DNA of 64,000 nucleotides from Styela clava (taxonomy: Eukaryota > Chordata > Ascidiacea > Stolidobranchia > Styelidae), in assembly GCF_964204865.1 (NCBI RefSeq), contig NC_135259.1:16378974-16442973 (forward strand), read 5' to 3'. This document shows, in pieces, positions 11,300-22,107 of this stretch. Each line of letters begins with the position of its first letter. Position 1 is the first letter of the stretch. The translations under genes and the position numbers were made by a program. The notes under the pieces were generated by a model. It did not search any database, was not told the origin of the DNA, and saw nothing but the letters and a program-made list of their open reading frames with translations.

Positions 11300-11575
11300 A
11301 CATGTAAACGTGCTAAGCTTCGCACTTCTGATTACCCTGCGTGGGTTCGAATCCCATGCGGGTATAGCTATTTGCGAGAGGATTTACTCAACTCCACGCC
11401 GCCGCAGGGTGGTTCACGTGCCCGCTGGTCGGATACGGCTTCCGATGACAAACAACTTGCTAACTAATCCCATATGCGACTGGTAACCGGACTAGAGGCC
11501 GTGGTTCGCCATATGATTGAGTCATCTTATCGGCTTTCTTCGGCCCGGGATAAATATGTAAAACCTATCCCAAAG
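11300..11575 (+). repeat. tRNA-derived SINE, copy 1
   Basis: A perfect B-box core, GGGTTCGAATCCC, lies at 11343-11355 inside a TPsiC-like stem. Downstream, 11462-11575 includes CCGTGGTTCGCCATATG and GGGATAAATATGTAAA; both recur in order at 37615-37740. The presence of the same module at two distant sites marks it as interspersed. The 3' end is uncertain: an A-rich tail with ATTACTG repeats at 12425-12460 could belong to a longer element. Confidence 0.6.
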
Positions 11576-12828
11576 CTAGAATGACTCTGTGAAAACGTTG
11601 ATGGCTCAGGTCATTTATTTCTCAGACTACGACCAATCCTGATTACTTATCGATCGATTATCGATCTCGAGGTATTTGTCTGTCTGTCTGCTTGTCTGTT
11701 GGAGACTTTTGTATGCATTCATCATATCTCGGACCAGAAGTCTATTTATTTTGGAACCGACTCGCATTTGAATGCAAGTTTGTTTCGAATTCATACAGTA
11801 TTTCTACTCATCCGATAATTTTCATCATATTCTTATACCCCAGACGTTCAGAGTGACTTAAATGTAAAAGTGAGATCGGTCTTATTGGACACTACGTGTA
11901 TCTGTGGATAGTTTTGTTATCATATTGTTGTTGTCGGTGGTAGTATTCGGTTTCTCGTTCATAATATTGTTGTTAGAAAAAAAAGTTTCTGCAATTACTA
12001 GACCAATTGCTTTGAAATGTTCAGTGGTTGAAGACTGTATTATTCATAAAAACCTATCACTTTTATTTATATGAAAAATTTGTTTGGGCTCTGTGGGACT
12101 CGTTTTTTGTATGCGATGACTCAATCAAAAATTGCGCATCTTGTGGCAGTTCCGCATTTGCTACCTTGTGGTCAGGAGACCGGTATTCTACTGTGACAGA
12201 TTGCATACCTTGAAATATCGTTCCATGGTTTGGCTTTTGCTGTCTTTTTTCTCTCATGATATAATGTTTGACTTCTTTCTCTCTTATGTTTATATTTCTG
12301 TTAGACTAATTCACGGGTGTCGCTGCTCGTTAACCAGTTTTGGTTTCTCGCGATTCCTTTCGCCCTGAAATGCCGTATTTATGTTCCTTTATTATATTTA
12401 TTTGCATAAAGTGTTCTTTTCTGTTTGGTGAAAAAAATAAATTACTGATTACTGATACCCATATTGCCTCGTTTTGGCTCTCGTGGCCATATATTTGAGT
12501 AATGCTTTCTTTTTGTTTTGAATATCAAAACATTACGTCATTACCTAATTTCATAAATTTAACTATCATTTTTCAAATAAATACCTCTTGATTTCAAAAA
12601 GACCACATTTCTAATGGTAAAATCTATATCACCCCCTAAATTTGGAAACCGGAGGCCTGGAGGGAACGATACCACTCTTACCCAAGTCAGCTCACCCCAT
12701 ATTCACTACTGATTTTCAAAATACTTAAAACTGAGCTACATTTATTTAGTAAATTATGACTAAGATTGCTTTTAGATAGATATCAAACCTCCATAAATTA
12801 TATTAACTTTTGATCACTCAGCGTAGCA

Positions 12829-12845
12829 GGGGGGGGGGGGGGGGG
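12829..12845. repeat. poly-G run (17 G)
   Basis: Seventeen consecutive G residues in an AT-rich context. Such runs are length-variable and error-prone in assemblies. Confidence 0.9.
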
Positions 12846-13083
12846 ATTTAGTGCGCGCAGTGATTTAGTGCTGAAGTGTATAAGTATAAGTTTATTTCGA
12901 CTCCATAATCAGCAATAGACGATAAAAAAAAATAGATAAAAACAAAAGTAACTGATTATAGAATCGGGAAAGCGAACAAAACCTAGAGTAAGGTTTGAAA
13001 CGTACAGATTTTAGATGGAAAGGTATTGATAAAAGAAGTAGTACGTGTTCGCTCACCCAGAAGTAAAAAAAAACTAATTAAGG

Positions 13084-13113
13084 CACGCACGCACACACAC
13101 ACACACACACACA
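13084..13113. repeat. CA microsatellite
   Basis: A run of CACG and CA dinucleotides of about 30 bp. Confidence 0.9.
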
Positions 13114-13899
13114 ATCATCGAGACATGATACTGTCGGAAGCGAAAAAAGCGAGACTTGAAAGTAAAAAGGAAGGAAAATATACAAACAAATGAAAAAAAA
13201 TGAAATTCTTTTGCCACACCAAATTAATAATTTTATGAGGATTGCCAAATTGGATACCGAATTAGTCAACAAGAGTAATGTATTGTGGATAGAAAAGTAT
13301 TCCTCAAAAGATATCGTCAAGCTGATTATAATTGGAGTCACCTAATGTCAAATTGCCCAATCAGAATTGCCAAGTTGGATGTATGAAGAGGTAGGCTAGA
13401 CCTGCTTCACTCATCAAATAGAAGCCACAACAAGCCAAATAACGTCCAAATTATTTTAAATACTATTAATCAATAACAGTACCGGTAATCATAATTAATT
13501 AGGGCGGTATGATACAGAGGTAGGAAAATTGGTTAAGGGAATATATATGGTGTTTAAGGTTCAAGTAAGGTTTCCAGGGTCATGGATTATAGGCAAGTAA
13601 CTTTAATTGAGGTTGTTGATCCCTGCGGTCAGTTCAAATTCATCACGGATGATTCATCAGTCTGCAAGTTTTGTTGATGTATACACTTCATGTTGACATA
13701 GATTAGGGTTGCCATACCGTCCGGAAAATTCCGGAATTTAGGGTTAAATTTTGCGTCCGGGAGGAATTTTGAAAAATGCTCAAATGTCCGGAATTTTACT
13801 GCATCTGCAATTGTAATGTGCACACTGCTAATACAGAACATTGTTATTTTGTACCGTGCGCATATTTTTACTACGAGGTTGTATGGAAATTTAATATAA

Positions 13900-14804
13900 C
13901 AGAGCGTTTTCCTTATCAATGGTGTTAGAGTTGCGAACGTCTATGAGAGATGCTTGGAATACCTGTGCAAATGGATGAAACCAATGGAAGAGTTTACTTG
14001 TTTCAAATGGATAACCTTGAACGAGATACCAAGTTGGAAGGATGTAAAGCAGGGGTTGGCATCCTACGGCCCGCGGGCCAGATCCGGTCCGCGGAGCAAT
14101 ATAATCCTGCCCGCGACGCTTCACTGGATTATAGTAACAAAACAGCTGTTTTAACGATTATATTCTTTACGTAACAGAATTAATTTTGCGACACGCGTAG
14201 GCCAAATTATGTTATAACTCACAATTGCGCGTTTAATGACCCTATAATTTAATTATAATTACACAAATGGCGACAAAACGCAGAAAAGTTGATGCTTAGC
14301 GCAAATGGTTTAATGGTGCAGAAAATATTTAAATGGTCAGTCTTCGTGCGCTGCTCTAAATTTAACTTCTGATCTGTGTGAAAAAGTGTGATTCATCGGC
14401 TATCCGTTCGGTTTTCAACATTCTAAAAATATGAGGCCCGCCAATGACTTGCAACCTTTGGTTTTGGCCCGCGAGCGACAAAAAGTTGCCGACCCCAGAT
14501 GTAAAGCCTTGCCTGGAACATCTGATTAGTAAACGGGTTGATGTGGACGATGATAAATGACCAATTCTGTAACTTGAAGCAGTTTGTGGAAAGTTACCTA
14601 CAAGACGAAGAATTTATTAAACTGCCAACGCATAAGAAATGGTGCAAATATTTCGATCAGTCTACGAACATCACATGCCACTCCGAAATTTTAAGGATTG
14701 AACTGTTTTTCTTTGCTGTTACATCTCACAATGTCAATGTAGAGAGAGTCTTTTCACTGATGCAAAGTCAGTGGACTAAAGAGAGAAACAAGTTGCGACT
14801 ATAA
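13900..14804 (+). pseudogene. hAT transposase remnant, interrupted
   Basis: The segment 13900-14049 is open in one frame (residues such as YLCKWMKPMEEF). It is cut by the nested element at 14050-14498, resumes for about 12 codons with one copy of the target duplication, then changes frame. The next part, from 14538 to 14804, matches the hAT C-terminal dimerisation region: FFFAVTSHNVNVERVFSLMQ followed by SQWTKERNKL. That block is the most conserved part of hAT transposases. The N-terminal BED finger and most of the catalytic core are not found. One insertion and at least one frameshift make it non-functional. Confidence 0.85.
14050..14498. mobile_element. nested hAT MITE (449 bp)
   Basis: The ends are CAGGGGTTGGCATCC and GTTGCCGACCCCAG with GGCCCGCG-type subterminal sequence on both sides. 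The target duplication ATGTAAAG is perfect (14042-14049 and 14499-14506). It lies inside the transposase remnant of the host hAT element, so it inserted later. Confidence 0.93.
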
Positions 14805-15347
14805 AAGGCATGTTTCCAATATAATTTCAAAGATATGCACTGTAGTGAATTGTTTTCATTTTTGAAATCAGACAAGAAGAGAATTAGATCTTCAGAAAAA
14901 TATGCATGGTCAGAAGAGTAAATTTGTAGTGATTGTCTTTAATTCGTTTTAAGCATGTAATTGCTGTTCTTCCGTTTCGGCACAATCTAATTCTCATTCT
15001 TATTTTTCACTCTGAAGTTGAGATTTTTTCAGTCGACGGCCCGTAGCTATATTTAGAGTGTGCTTACCTGCCTGGTGTGAGATTCTGCTTGTGACTGAAG
15101 ACAATACTTTTCATTTCGGTAGCTGGCGCTTTAGAATGAGTATCGTATAGCGTTTGCAGGCTTAGCATTTCGGTAGCGCATATATATGGTCTCATGAAAA
15201 TAGGGACCTCCAGAAAGAAGTATGCGCACCAAGATGGCGCGCAACCTGAACATAGTTTTTGTGTACCGGTTAGGACTAAGGTTGTGCGACATAGACATGC
15301 ACTGTCCGGAATTTTGCTTTTTCAAATATGGTAACCCTAACATAGAT

Positions 15348-16551
15348 AGCATTTAAATTGATCATCATGACGTCCTGAAAAGCGAAAAATATATCTGCGA
15401 GTACAATATTCAATGATTGCAAATAAGGAATCAATAGAAAACTACCCTACACCTTTGAGTGGAAGTTGTTGGATTGTGTAAATATTGATTAATATTAATT
15501 AAATATCATTAGACTGCTAGTTGAAAGACCTGAGAAAGAAGAGATTGTGGTTGGGACACAAGATAAATTGTTCACAAACCATGCAAAAAACTTTCGATGT
15601 CGGTCAAATCACACACATGTATGCCATTATCTTCATTAGTCATTAACATCACACTAACCCTTACGCATTTGCATGCTATACACAGCATAAATTCGACCAA
15701 GGATAAAAATTTTGTATACACGCAGGACACAGCATATAGTACTACAGCAAGTTAAAATGTAGGGGAGAATCCAAATATACCTCGACTGCTCACCTAATTA
15801 CAATATTATGTACAGGAGTTAAATTATGCCGTCTACAACCCTCACAAAGAATCACACCACCCAAACAGAAAACAAAGTTCACGTTCACGCATGTGGAATA
15901 TCAGAAACCCGACATTGAAAAAAAAGGAAACATGCGCATGCAGATATCAGAATGTGAACAGCCATATTAAGGAAAATCTTATGCTATAGAACAAAATAAG
16001 TGCGACCTGGAAATTACAAAAATTGTGTTAAACATGACTAAAATACTGAATATATGTTTAGATGTTTTACGTACTGACATATCGTATATATTGTATATGT
16101 TTTATTGTGGAATAATGTAATAGTTAAACGTATACCATAGTATTTAGACGTAAGGTTGATACAACTCGTACGGTACGATACGGGCGGTACCGTAGATACG
16201 TACAGACTCGATCGGTTGATCGCCACGTTAAACGATTGAAAAGTTCATCCGAAGTTGCAAGGGATCAGAAGTTACCCGAGTTTACGGTACCGTACCACTG
16301 TTGAAAGAGTTTCAGTGCCATGAACCGAGTTTAGGTGCAAAAATACGTACCGGTATAGCAGAAACATATAAAAAAGCAACTGTTGGAATTGGGTTTTAAA
16401 ATGATGAATAGCTCAGATTTCGAGGCATGTATGTATGTTTATCTGCCTCAAAAATGTAACAGTATCTGCATAATAATTAAACAGCAAAACAGAGACAGGA
16501 TACATGTTCAAGACACAGATTTGCGACATGTACCCCTAACAATTACCGTAC
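15348..16551. other. intergenic, nothing recognised
   Basis: No exon or bounded element. Near 16170-16370 there are scattered GGTACCG and CGGTAC hexamers like the denser tracts at 37545-37860. Confidence 0.5.
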
Positions 16552-16559
16552 CGTATAAC

Positions 16560-17176
16560 TAGGCTTACCATGCGTCCCGCTTTTTAGCGTCTTGTCCCGC
16601 CGTCCTGACAAGTCAGCCAAAAGTCCCGCTTTTGCGTTCAGCCATCCAGCATAATACACGAACATGTTCTCGTTACTGTTGTTGGCTTGTTGCTGTGTAG
16701 CGCAAAGCGTTATTTTGTTTGTTTCCCGCTAACATTGTTAGCGAACGTATCACATGTAAAATCAGTTCTAATTGGTCCTGTTCGCACATTCACGTGAATG
16801 TAACATTGAGCAACGTGTTTTTGAAGGCGGTATCTACAGAAAAGCATGCTTAGCAAATGAGTAAATTCTCAATGCTTGAAAACGGCAGTCTATTTCAATA
16901 TTCTTTATTCCTTTTGCTGTACATAAAAAATCTAAATTCGGATCATTTGTATCGTTAGCGTCTATTCTTTTATATTTTTCGTACTGAACCCGGTATTTAG
17001 ACAGTGAATATGCACATGAACTCTCGATGACAATATGGTCAATGAAGACAGCCGGGATGGCTTTAAATGTAGGCCTATGTAGTAAAATCGGAAACTGTAA
17101 AGTTACAGGGTCACAGCTAAGGGGTCGTGTCTTTAAAGGCGTCCCGCTTTGAAGTCCAAAACATATGGTAACCCTA
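16560..17176. mobile_element. hAT-type MITE (617 bp)
   Basis: The ends TAGGCTTACCATGCGTCCCG and (minus strand) TAGGGTTACCATATG are inverted, with GCGTCCCGCTTT repeated subterminally. The flanks are CGTATAAC and GGTATAAC (7 of 8). No coding capacity. Confidence 0.88.
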
Positions 17177-17184
17177 GGTATAAC

Positions 17185-18245
17185 AGCAGTTTAGTCTGCA
17201 TGTAAGGTACACAAAATGATTGCTTGATATTACTATTTTTACTGTATTATCAGATTATTCCAAATTTATATCCTGGTAACCTTACCAGTGTATTATTAAA
17301 AGGGTCTCATGTAGTTTCATACCTCAAGTATTTCACCCTATTTTCTCACTAAACTTTTAAATAGTGACGACTCAACGAAATCTTTTTGTGCATATCCATA
17401 CTATTCAATCGACTTCTGTTATAATTTTCAATGATGTTGTTAAGGCAGAAAATACAGGGTAGTCGCCAGTAAAGCAGAAAATTTGAAGGTCAGATGAGAT
17501 CACTCATGAAATGCGTGCTTACTCATTTCTTTTTCGATACGTTTTTGTTCGAGTTTGTTTTAGGTTGACACCTTTTAGGTTCAATTTTGATTTCTATTTT
17601 GACACCCAATTCATGGAAGAAGGCCTTTGTGAAAGGTATTCTTTGTAAAAATGAATAACTGTTGAATAGTTCTGTTTTTCTAACGACCACCCTGTACTAT
17701 TACACAACCTAGGTATTTAAAAATTGCCACAGTCCACGCAATGATAAATTCTCACCAAACCCTGCATAACTTACTGAACCCCAATCAGCGCTTTGCGAAA
17801 CACTAACGTCTCTCGCATCCCATGGTTGAAATGCATCGCCATATAGGATATAATGAACCTGTGACCTGATAATCCGTTAATATTTGAAAAAGCTTATCTT
17901 AGAAATGAATAGCTTACTATTTTTTGGTGTTGAAACCAATTTACAGCAATTTTTTATCAGACAATGTGGGACTTTATATTTTGTCGATGCTGAAACTCAG
18001 GGGCGTAACCAGGATTGGTTTTGCGGGTCGTAACCCTGGGGAAACCTCTTCTTAATTGTGAAAAACGAATTTTCTTATCATAGCACCTTTTCGTAGATTA
18101 AAACGTTTTTTAGACCCTGAAGACTTCTAGAAACCCATGTTAGAAATTTCTGGCCACACCCCTGTTGAAACTGGATATTTGTTGAGGAAAATTACTGTAA
18201 TATGGACTTTTTTTATAGCATGCTTAACAAGTTTTAATTACATGA
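17185..18245. other. intergenic, nothing recognised
   Basis: AT-rich with no supported exon. A sequence near 18001-18160 (GGGGCGTAACCAGGATTGG and onward) resembles a decayed transposon terminus, but no partner was found. Confidence 0.4.
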
Positions 18246-18253
18246 CCCTGTAT

Positions 18254-19192
18254 CAGGGTTGCCATTTTTGGCTTTTTTCAAACGCGTTTGGCGTCAGAAT
18301 TTCCGTTCGGCTTTTTGGCGTTTTATTGGCTTTTTTCAAGTCTATTCTAGTGACTATTATTGAAATCATATGAAATACAATATTTAGTGTGTAACAACTG
18401 AACAATAGCCTATTACCTGTACTTAGCTACTTAACATTAGGATTTCCTGGAGCATCGTTTTCCTTGTTTGTTACATTAACTCTTAACCATACCCAATAAG
18501 AAATAAGTGCAGTTTCTGCAGCTGCTCAGACAGATGTTCAAGCAGGGTTGTAAACATTGCCTCGTTTTTATAGTTTTGCGTGTTATTTGTCAGTTTACGT
18601 TTTGTTCTGTTTCCAAAAAATAGTTGTGTAATCTAATTTTCACTATGCCTGATATGGTTTATGTGAGCTTTCAGCTTTAGTTTAATTCTGCAATTACAGT
18701 AACGATGTGATTAACTATGCTGAAATTACTGAATTAGATATTAGTGGTCCACCTGTGAGCGGCAGGGGGTTAGATAATTTTTTAATAAAATTGATGGTTT
18801 ATAAATTTTAAAAGTAAAAAAATTTTCAATAGTAAAGTACGATATCGGGGAAATTTTTTTTAAGGTGTAGCACAAGTTTAAGTAGAAACATATTGTAGGT
18901 ATATTACATACTGACAGACTGAAGCGGCACCCTGTATTGTATATATTGAATGGTAAAATATTGCTGCCCGCTTGATATTCATTTTACTTTCTACAGTTCT
19001 ATAGGAACTTTACTTTCTATTTGTGTGCCTCACTGAATGTACTGATGGCTCTACATCATCATCAGTACGTTGCCAAGGGCTTAAAATCTGACAAATCATG
19101 GGGCTTTTGTACTTAGTAAAATTGTTGGCTTTTTCTGGCTTTTTTTATGTCTTGATTTGGCTTTTTTTGATCGCTAGGGTCTGGCAACCCTG
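18254..19192. mobile_element. hAT-type MITE (939 bp)
   Basis: The ends CAGGGTTGCCATTTTTGGC and (minus strand) CAGGGTTGCCAGACCC are inverted, with TTGGCTTTTTT repeats near both ends. The target duplication CCCTGTAT is perfect (18246-18253 and 19193-19200). It ends about 180 bp upstream of the acetyltransferase start. Confidence 0.93.
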
Positions 19193-19371
19193 CCCTGTAT
19201 CATAACAAACCTCAACTTGGTTTCGTGCTTCTTCCTTGTTAATTGATTGTAAATTTCCGCTATATAAGTTTCTGGGAGTTTTTTGCAATATCATTGAATA
19301 AAGGAATTTTTTTTTATCCGTTGAAGCCATTTAATAGATAAATTATACATAATTGTGATATAGATTATAGA

Positions 19372-20025
19372 ATGCCTAAATTAACATATAAACTTCTCAC
19401 TGCTGATGACTATCCTGATGTACTGAAACTGTTAAAGTTGTGTTATGCTCCAAATTTTGCCCTCATTCAATGTCTTGGGAATATTGATGAGGATGTGAAT
19501 TCCTATTTCGCTTTGGCAAAAGGTTTTCTCAAGCAGGAAAATTCATTTGGAGCGTTCAATGAAGACAGTGAAATAGTTGGTGTTGTTGTTAATGTTGGTC
19601 CATATCTCGCACAGAGAAGCGAATTTGAGTCAAATCTCAAAACCAAAGCTGGAAAAGCTGCTTATGCAGGTTTCACATCAGCATTTGTAGGTGGTTCCAT
19701 TGGTGACGTATCTCATATTCTTGGAACTGATAAATATTGGGAAATGAAAATGGGAACAATCAACCCCAAATATAAAGGATTGGGAATAATGCAAGGATTA
19801 GGTAAATACACTTATGAGCTTGCCCGGAAGAAAGGAATTAAAAAGCTGATAGCTTATCATACTTACAACCACACTGATGAGTCTTTGAAGCAAATACGAG
19901 GGTGGTATATAGTTAAACGTATAAATCTATTAGATTATACCGATGCGGTTTCTGGTAAGAAGATTTTTGCTGGGCTGAAACCTCCACACACATCTGAAGT
20001 GATGATGGTTCGTGATGTAATATAG
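19372..20025 (+). CDS. GNAT-family N-acetyltransferase, arylalkylamine-type
   Basis: A single exon of 217 residues. The GNAT fold is suggested by the order of conserved blocks: an N-terminal LTADDYPDVLKLL helix region, a central strand GVVVNVGPYL, and an acetyl-CoA loop region MGTINPKYKGLGIMQGLGKY at about residues 125-144. In this family the Q/RxxGxG/A loop binds the coenzyme pyrophosphate; here it reads YKGLGIMQG. The length and the motif spacing resemble invertebrate arylalkylamine (dopamine/serotonin-type) acetyltransferases, but the substrate cannot be read from sequence. The start ATG is preceded at once by an AG (ATTATAG then A-ATG), which could be a splice or trans-splice acceptor. 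No intron and no adjacent partner gene. The gene is intact. Confidence 0.82.
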   Translation: MPKLTYKLLTADDYPDVLKLLKLCYAPNFALIQCLGNIDEDVNSYFALAKGFLKQENSFGAFNEDSEIVGVVVNVGPYLAQRSEFESNLKTKAGKAAYAGFTSAFVGGSIGDVSHILGTDKYWEMKMGTINPKYKGLGIMQGLGKYTYELARKKGIKKLIAYHTYNHTDESLKQIRGWYIVKRINLLDYTDAVSGKKIFAGLKPPHTSEVMMVRDVI

Positions 20026-20459
20026 AAACTAATGATGAAGTTTATTCAAATATCATTCATATTTATAGTACAGGCATTGAATGTATGTATTGTCGTTTGA
20101 AACAAGCTGCTATGTCCTAAAATAATTTATAGCCATCACCATGGAATAATATCATTTATGACTATTCATTGTGACAGTCGAAACTTTTTGGACACCTTGT
20201 ATATTGTGTCATCTAAATTTGGTTGATGATTATAGTTTTTCTATCTCATATTATACAACATTTATTGCTACTATTTGTGATGCCTCCTTCTTATCTAGTT
20301 TTTCATTTTATTTTTAATTAAAAATTACCATCTAAACCTCAGTGTTGCAGTACTTAGTATTCTATTTTTAATTCAAAAGTTTACATCTCTTCTTAACTGT
20401 TTTTTCAGAATTTAGGGTGCTCCAGAAGTTACCAGGACACTTTGCTCCCGTAGTATTCG

Positions 20460-20580
20460 TACCAGGGCATGTTCCCTTAGGATACTTTGCTCTCGTAGTA
20501 TTAATACCTCTGGAGTGTTGTATTTGTACCAATGTGGGGATTAAATAACGCAAAGTATCCTAAGGGAACATTACCTGGTA
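20460..20580. repeat. inverted repeat with 31-bp arms
   Basis: The arms at 20460-20490 and 20550-20580 are near-perfect reverse complements (core GTTCCCTTAGGATACTTTGC) separated by 59 bp. A partial direct copy of the arm lies just upstream at 20429-20455. The left arm matches 3998-4045 in reverse orientation. It could be a small foldback transposon. Confidence 0.8.
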
Positions 20581-20660
20581 CTTTTTTGCAGGAATTGCTT
20601 GAACATAATGGTCTTCGGAATCCATCACTATAACACCATAAATACTACTGGTATATTAAA

Positions 20661-20729
20661 CAGAGGGCCCCCCGAGTGTTGAAAGCAGTCGGAAGGGGGC
20701 CACAGGCCATAAAAGGTTGGGAACCACTG
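20661..20729. mobile_element. loose hAT terminus
   Basis: On the minus strand the right edge reads CAGTGGTTCCCAACCTTTTA followed by GGCCTGTGGCCCCC, a typical hAT terminus. No matching left end or target duplication was found. Confidence 0.5.
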
Positions 20730-22107
20730 CTATACAGTAATTGCTACTTTTCCAGACAGTGTTTACCGGAAATGCTTCAAGTGTTGTTCAACTGCTATTT
20801 ACTAACATCTTATGTACGTCAGCTGCCACTCCGTTCTTCCAGTTATAAGTGCCTTTAGTAAACTTGTATAGAAAAATATTGCATCCAACATAAATATATG
20901 TATCTGATGCTTTTCAAGTAACAATTATTTTATAATAAATTAATCATAATTTAAGTTAATTGATTCATCCAATATTTTATAATGTTTACTTATGCAATTA
21001 ATTTTTATAATTCCATTTTAACAGTAACAATAATAGACTTATTATCTTTTTGTATTCATGGTGAAGAATATGGAATTTCAAGCTGGCTGGAGGCAGGGGA
21101 AATCGAATGATTGATTTAATGTCAAGCATGCTAAAGTCTCTGATCTTGTATACAGTCAATACATTGGAGAATGGAAAGAGTTTGTTTCAGTGATAAATAT
21201 GAACTACATATAGAAATATAGTTTTGTTAGGCAATTTCATGATCAAGTTGTGGCTATGTTGTTTTGTCAAGACATGATTCTGTGATGGCAATTTTGTATG
21301 AAATCCTAGCTCAATCCATCACCCTTTTCAACAATGCTACTATTAAGGTTCTACATTTTATGTTATTTTTTTATAAATTAGGATTTTTCGAACTATTAGG
21401 TTTCTTGTTGCTTTTAGCCTTGTGTATTTCAACTTTATGCAACAAATATGTCTCTTGTCATATTAAAAAAATAACAATATAAATCATTTCAATTGATTTA
21501 AAACTATTTAGAACATTCAGAACTACAACATTGGGCCCAGATACCTGTAACTCTTTTCAATTAGTAATGCTTGCAAGTTGTTACATCTGCTTTATAACAC
21601 CTGTTCATTCTATATTTGAACCAAATAGTTTAAATGAAAAAGAATCAAATATTGTGCAATTTTTTTTTATTGCTATTTTTGCTCTGATGTTTCAGTTGTC
21701 AATGGTACATTAGACCTACAGTATAAATTCAATACAGGCACAGGCATTGTTAATAAAAGGGTAAACAAAACTGTTGCATTCCTATTTGAGTTTTAAGTAA
21801 GGATAGGCCATTGCTCTCAGTTGGCAAATATGTTGATAACAAATCTGTCATTCCCTCTTGTAACATTAAATCACCATTATTACTATGAATTTAATAGTAA
21901 TTTCAATATCTTCACTGAAAAACTGAGAGGTTTTATTTGCAAAAATCTTTAACATTCATTTTACTCAGCTTAACATCTCTCTTTTTGTTCAAGGGAAAAG
22001 CCATGTCACAGAGTAGATCACTTGTGAAGCAGCAACCATGCACATTCATGTCCTAACAGATGTTCGTGGTTAGGAAATAGGTCATGGATAACATCACAGG
22101 TAACAAG

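Larger units (their letters stand above)
11576..13695. other. intergenic, simple repeats
   Basis: No credible exon. It holds a GTCT-rich patch near 11687-11700, a 17-base G run at 12829-12845, a CA microsatellite at 13084-13113, and an A-rich stretch followed by two ATTACTG units near 12425-12460 that resembles a retroposon tail. Confidence 0.5.
13704..15339 (+). mobile_element. hAT transposon with broken transposase
   Basis: The inverted ends TAGGGTTGCCATA and TATGGTAACCCTA are flanked by the perfect 8-bp duplication ACATAGAT (13696-13703 and 15340-15347). Subterminal CCGGAATTTT blocks repeat at both ends. The interior still encodes pieces of a hAT transposase (13900-14804) and hosts a second hAT element at 14050-14498. 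This is a decayed autonomous copy. Confidence 0.93.
20026..22099. other. intergenic with inverted repeat and transposon terminus
   Basis: Downstream of the acetyltransferase. It contains the inverted repeat at 20460-20580 and a loose hAT end at 20661-20729; the rest is AT-rich with no exon I can support. Confidence 0.5.

Noticed and set aside
11300..11365. Possible tRNA gene at the GGGTTCGAATCCC box
   Set aside because: No full cloverleaf: acceptor and D stems are missing, so it is treated as tRNA-derived SINE sequence.
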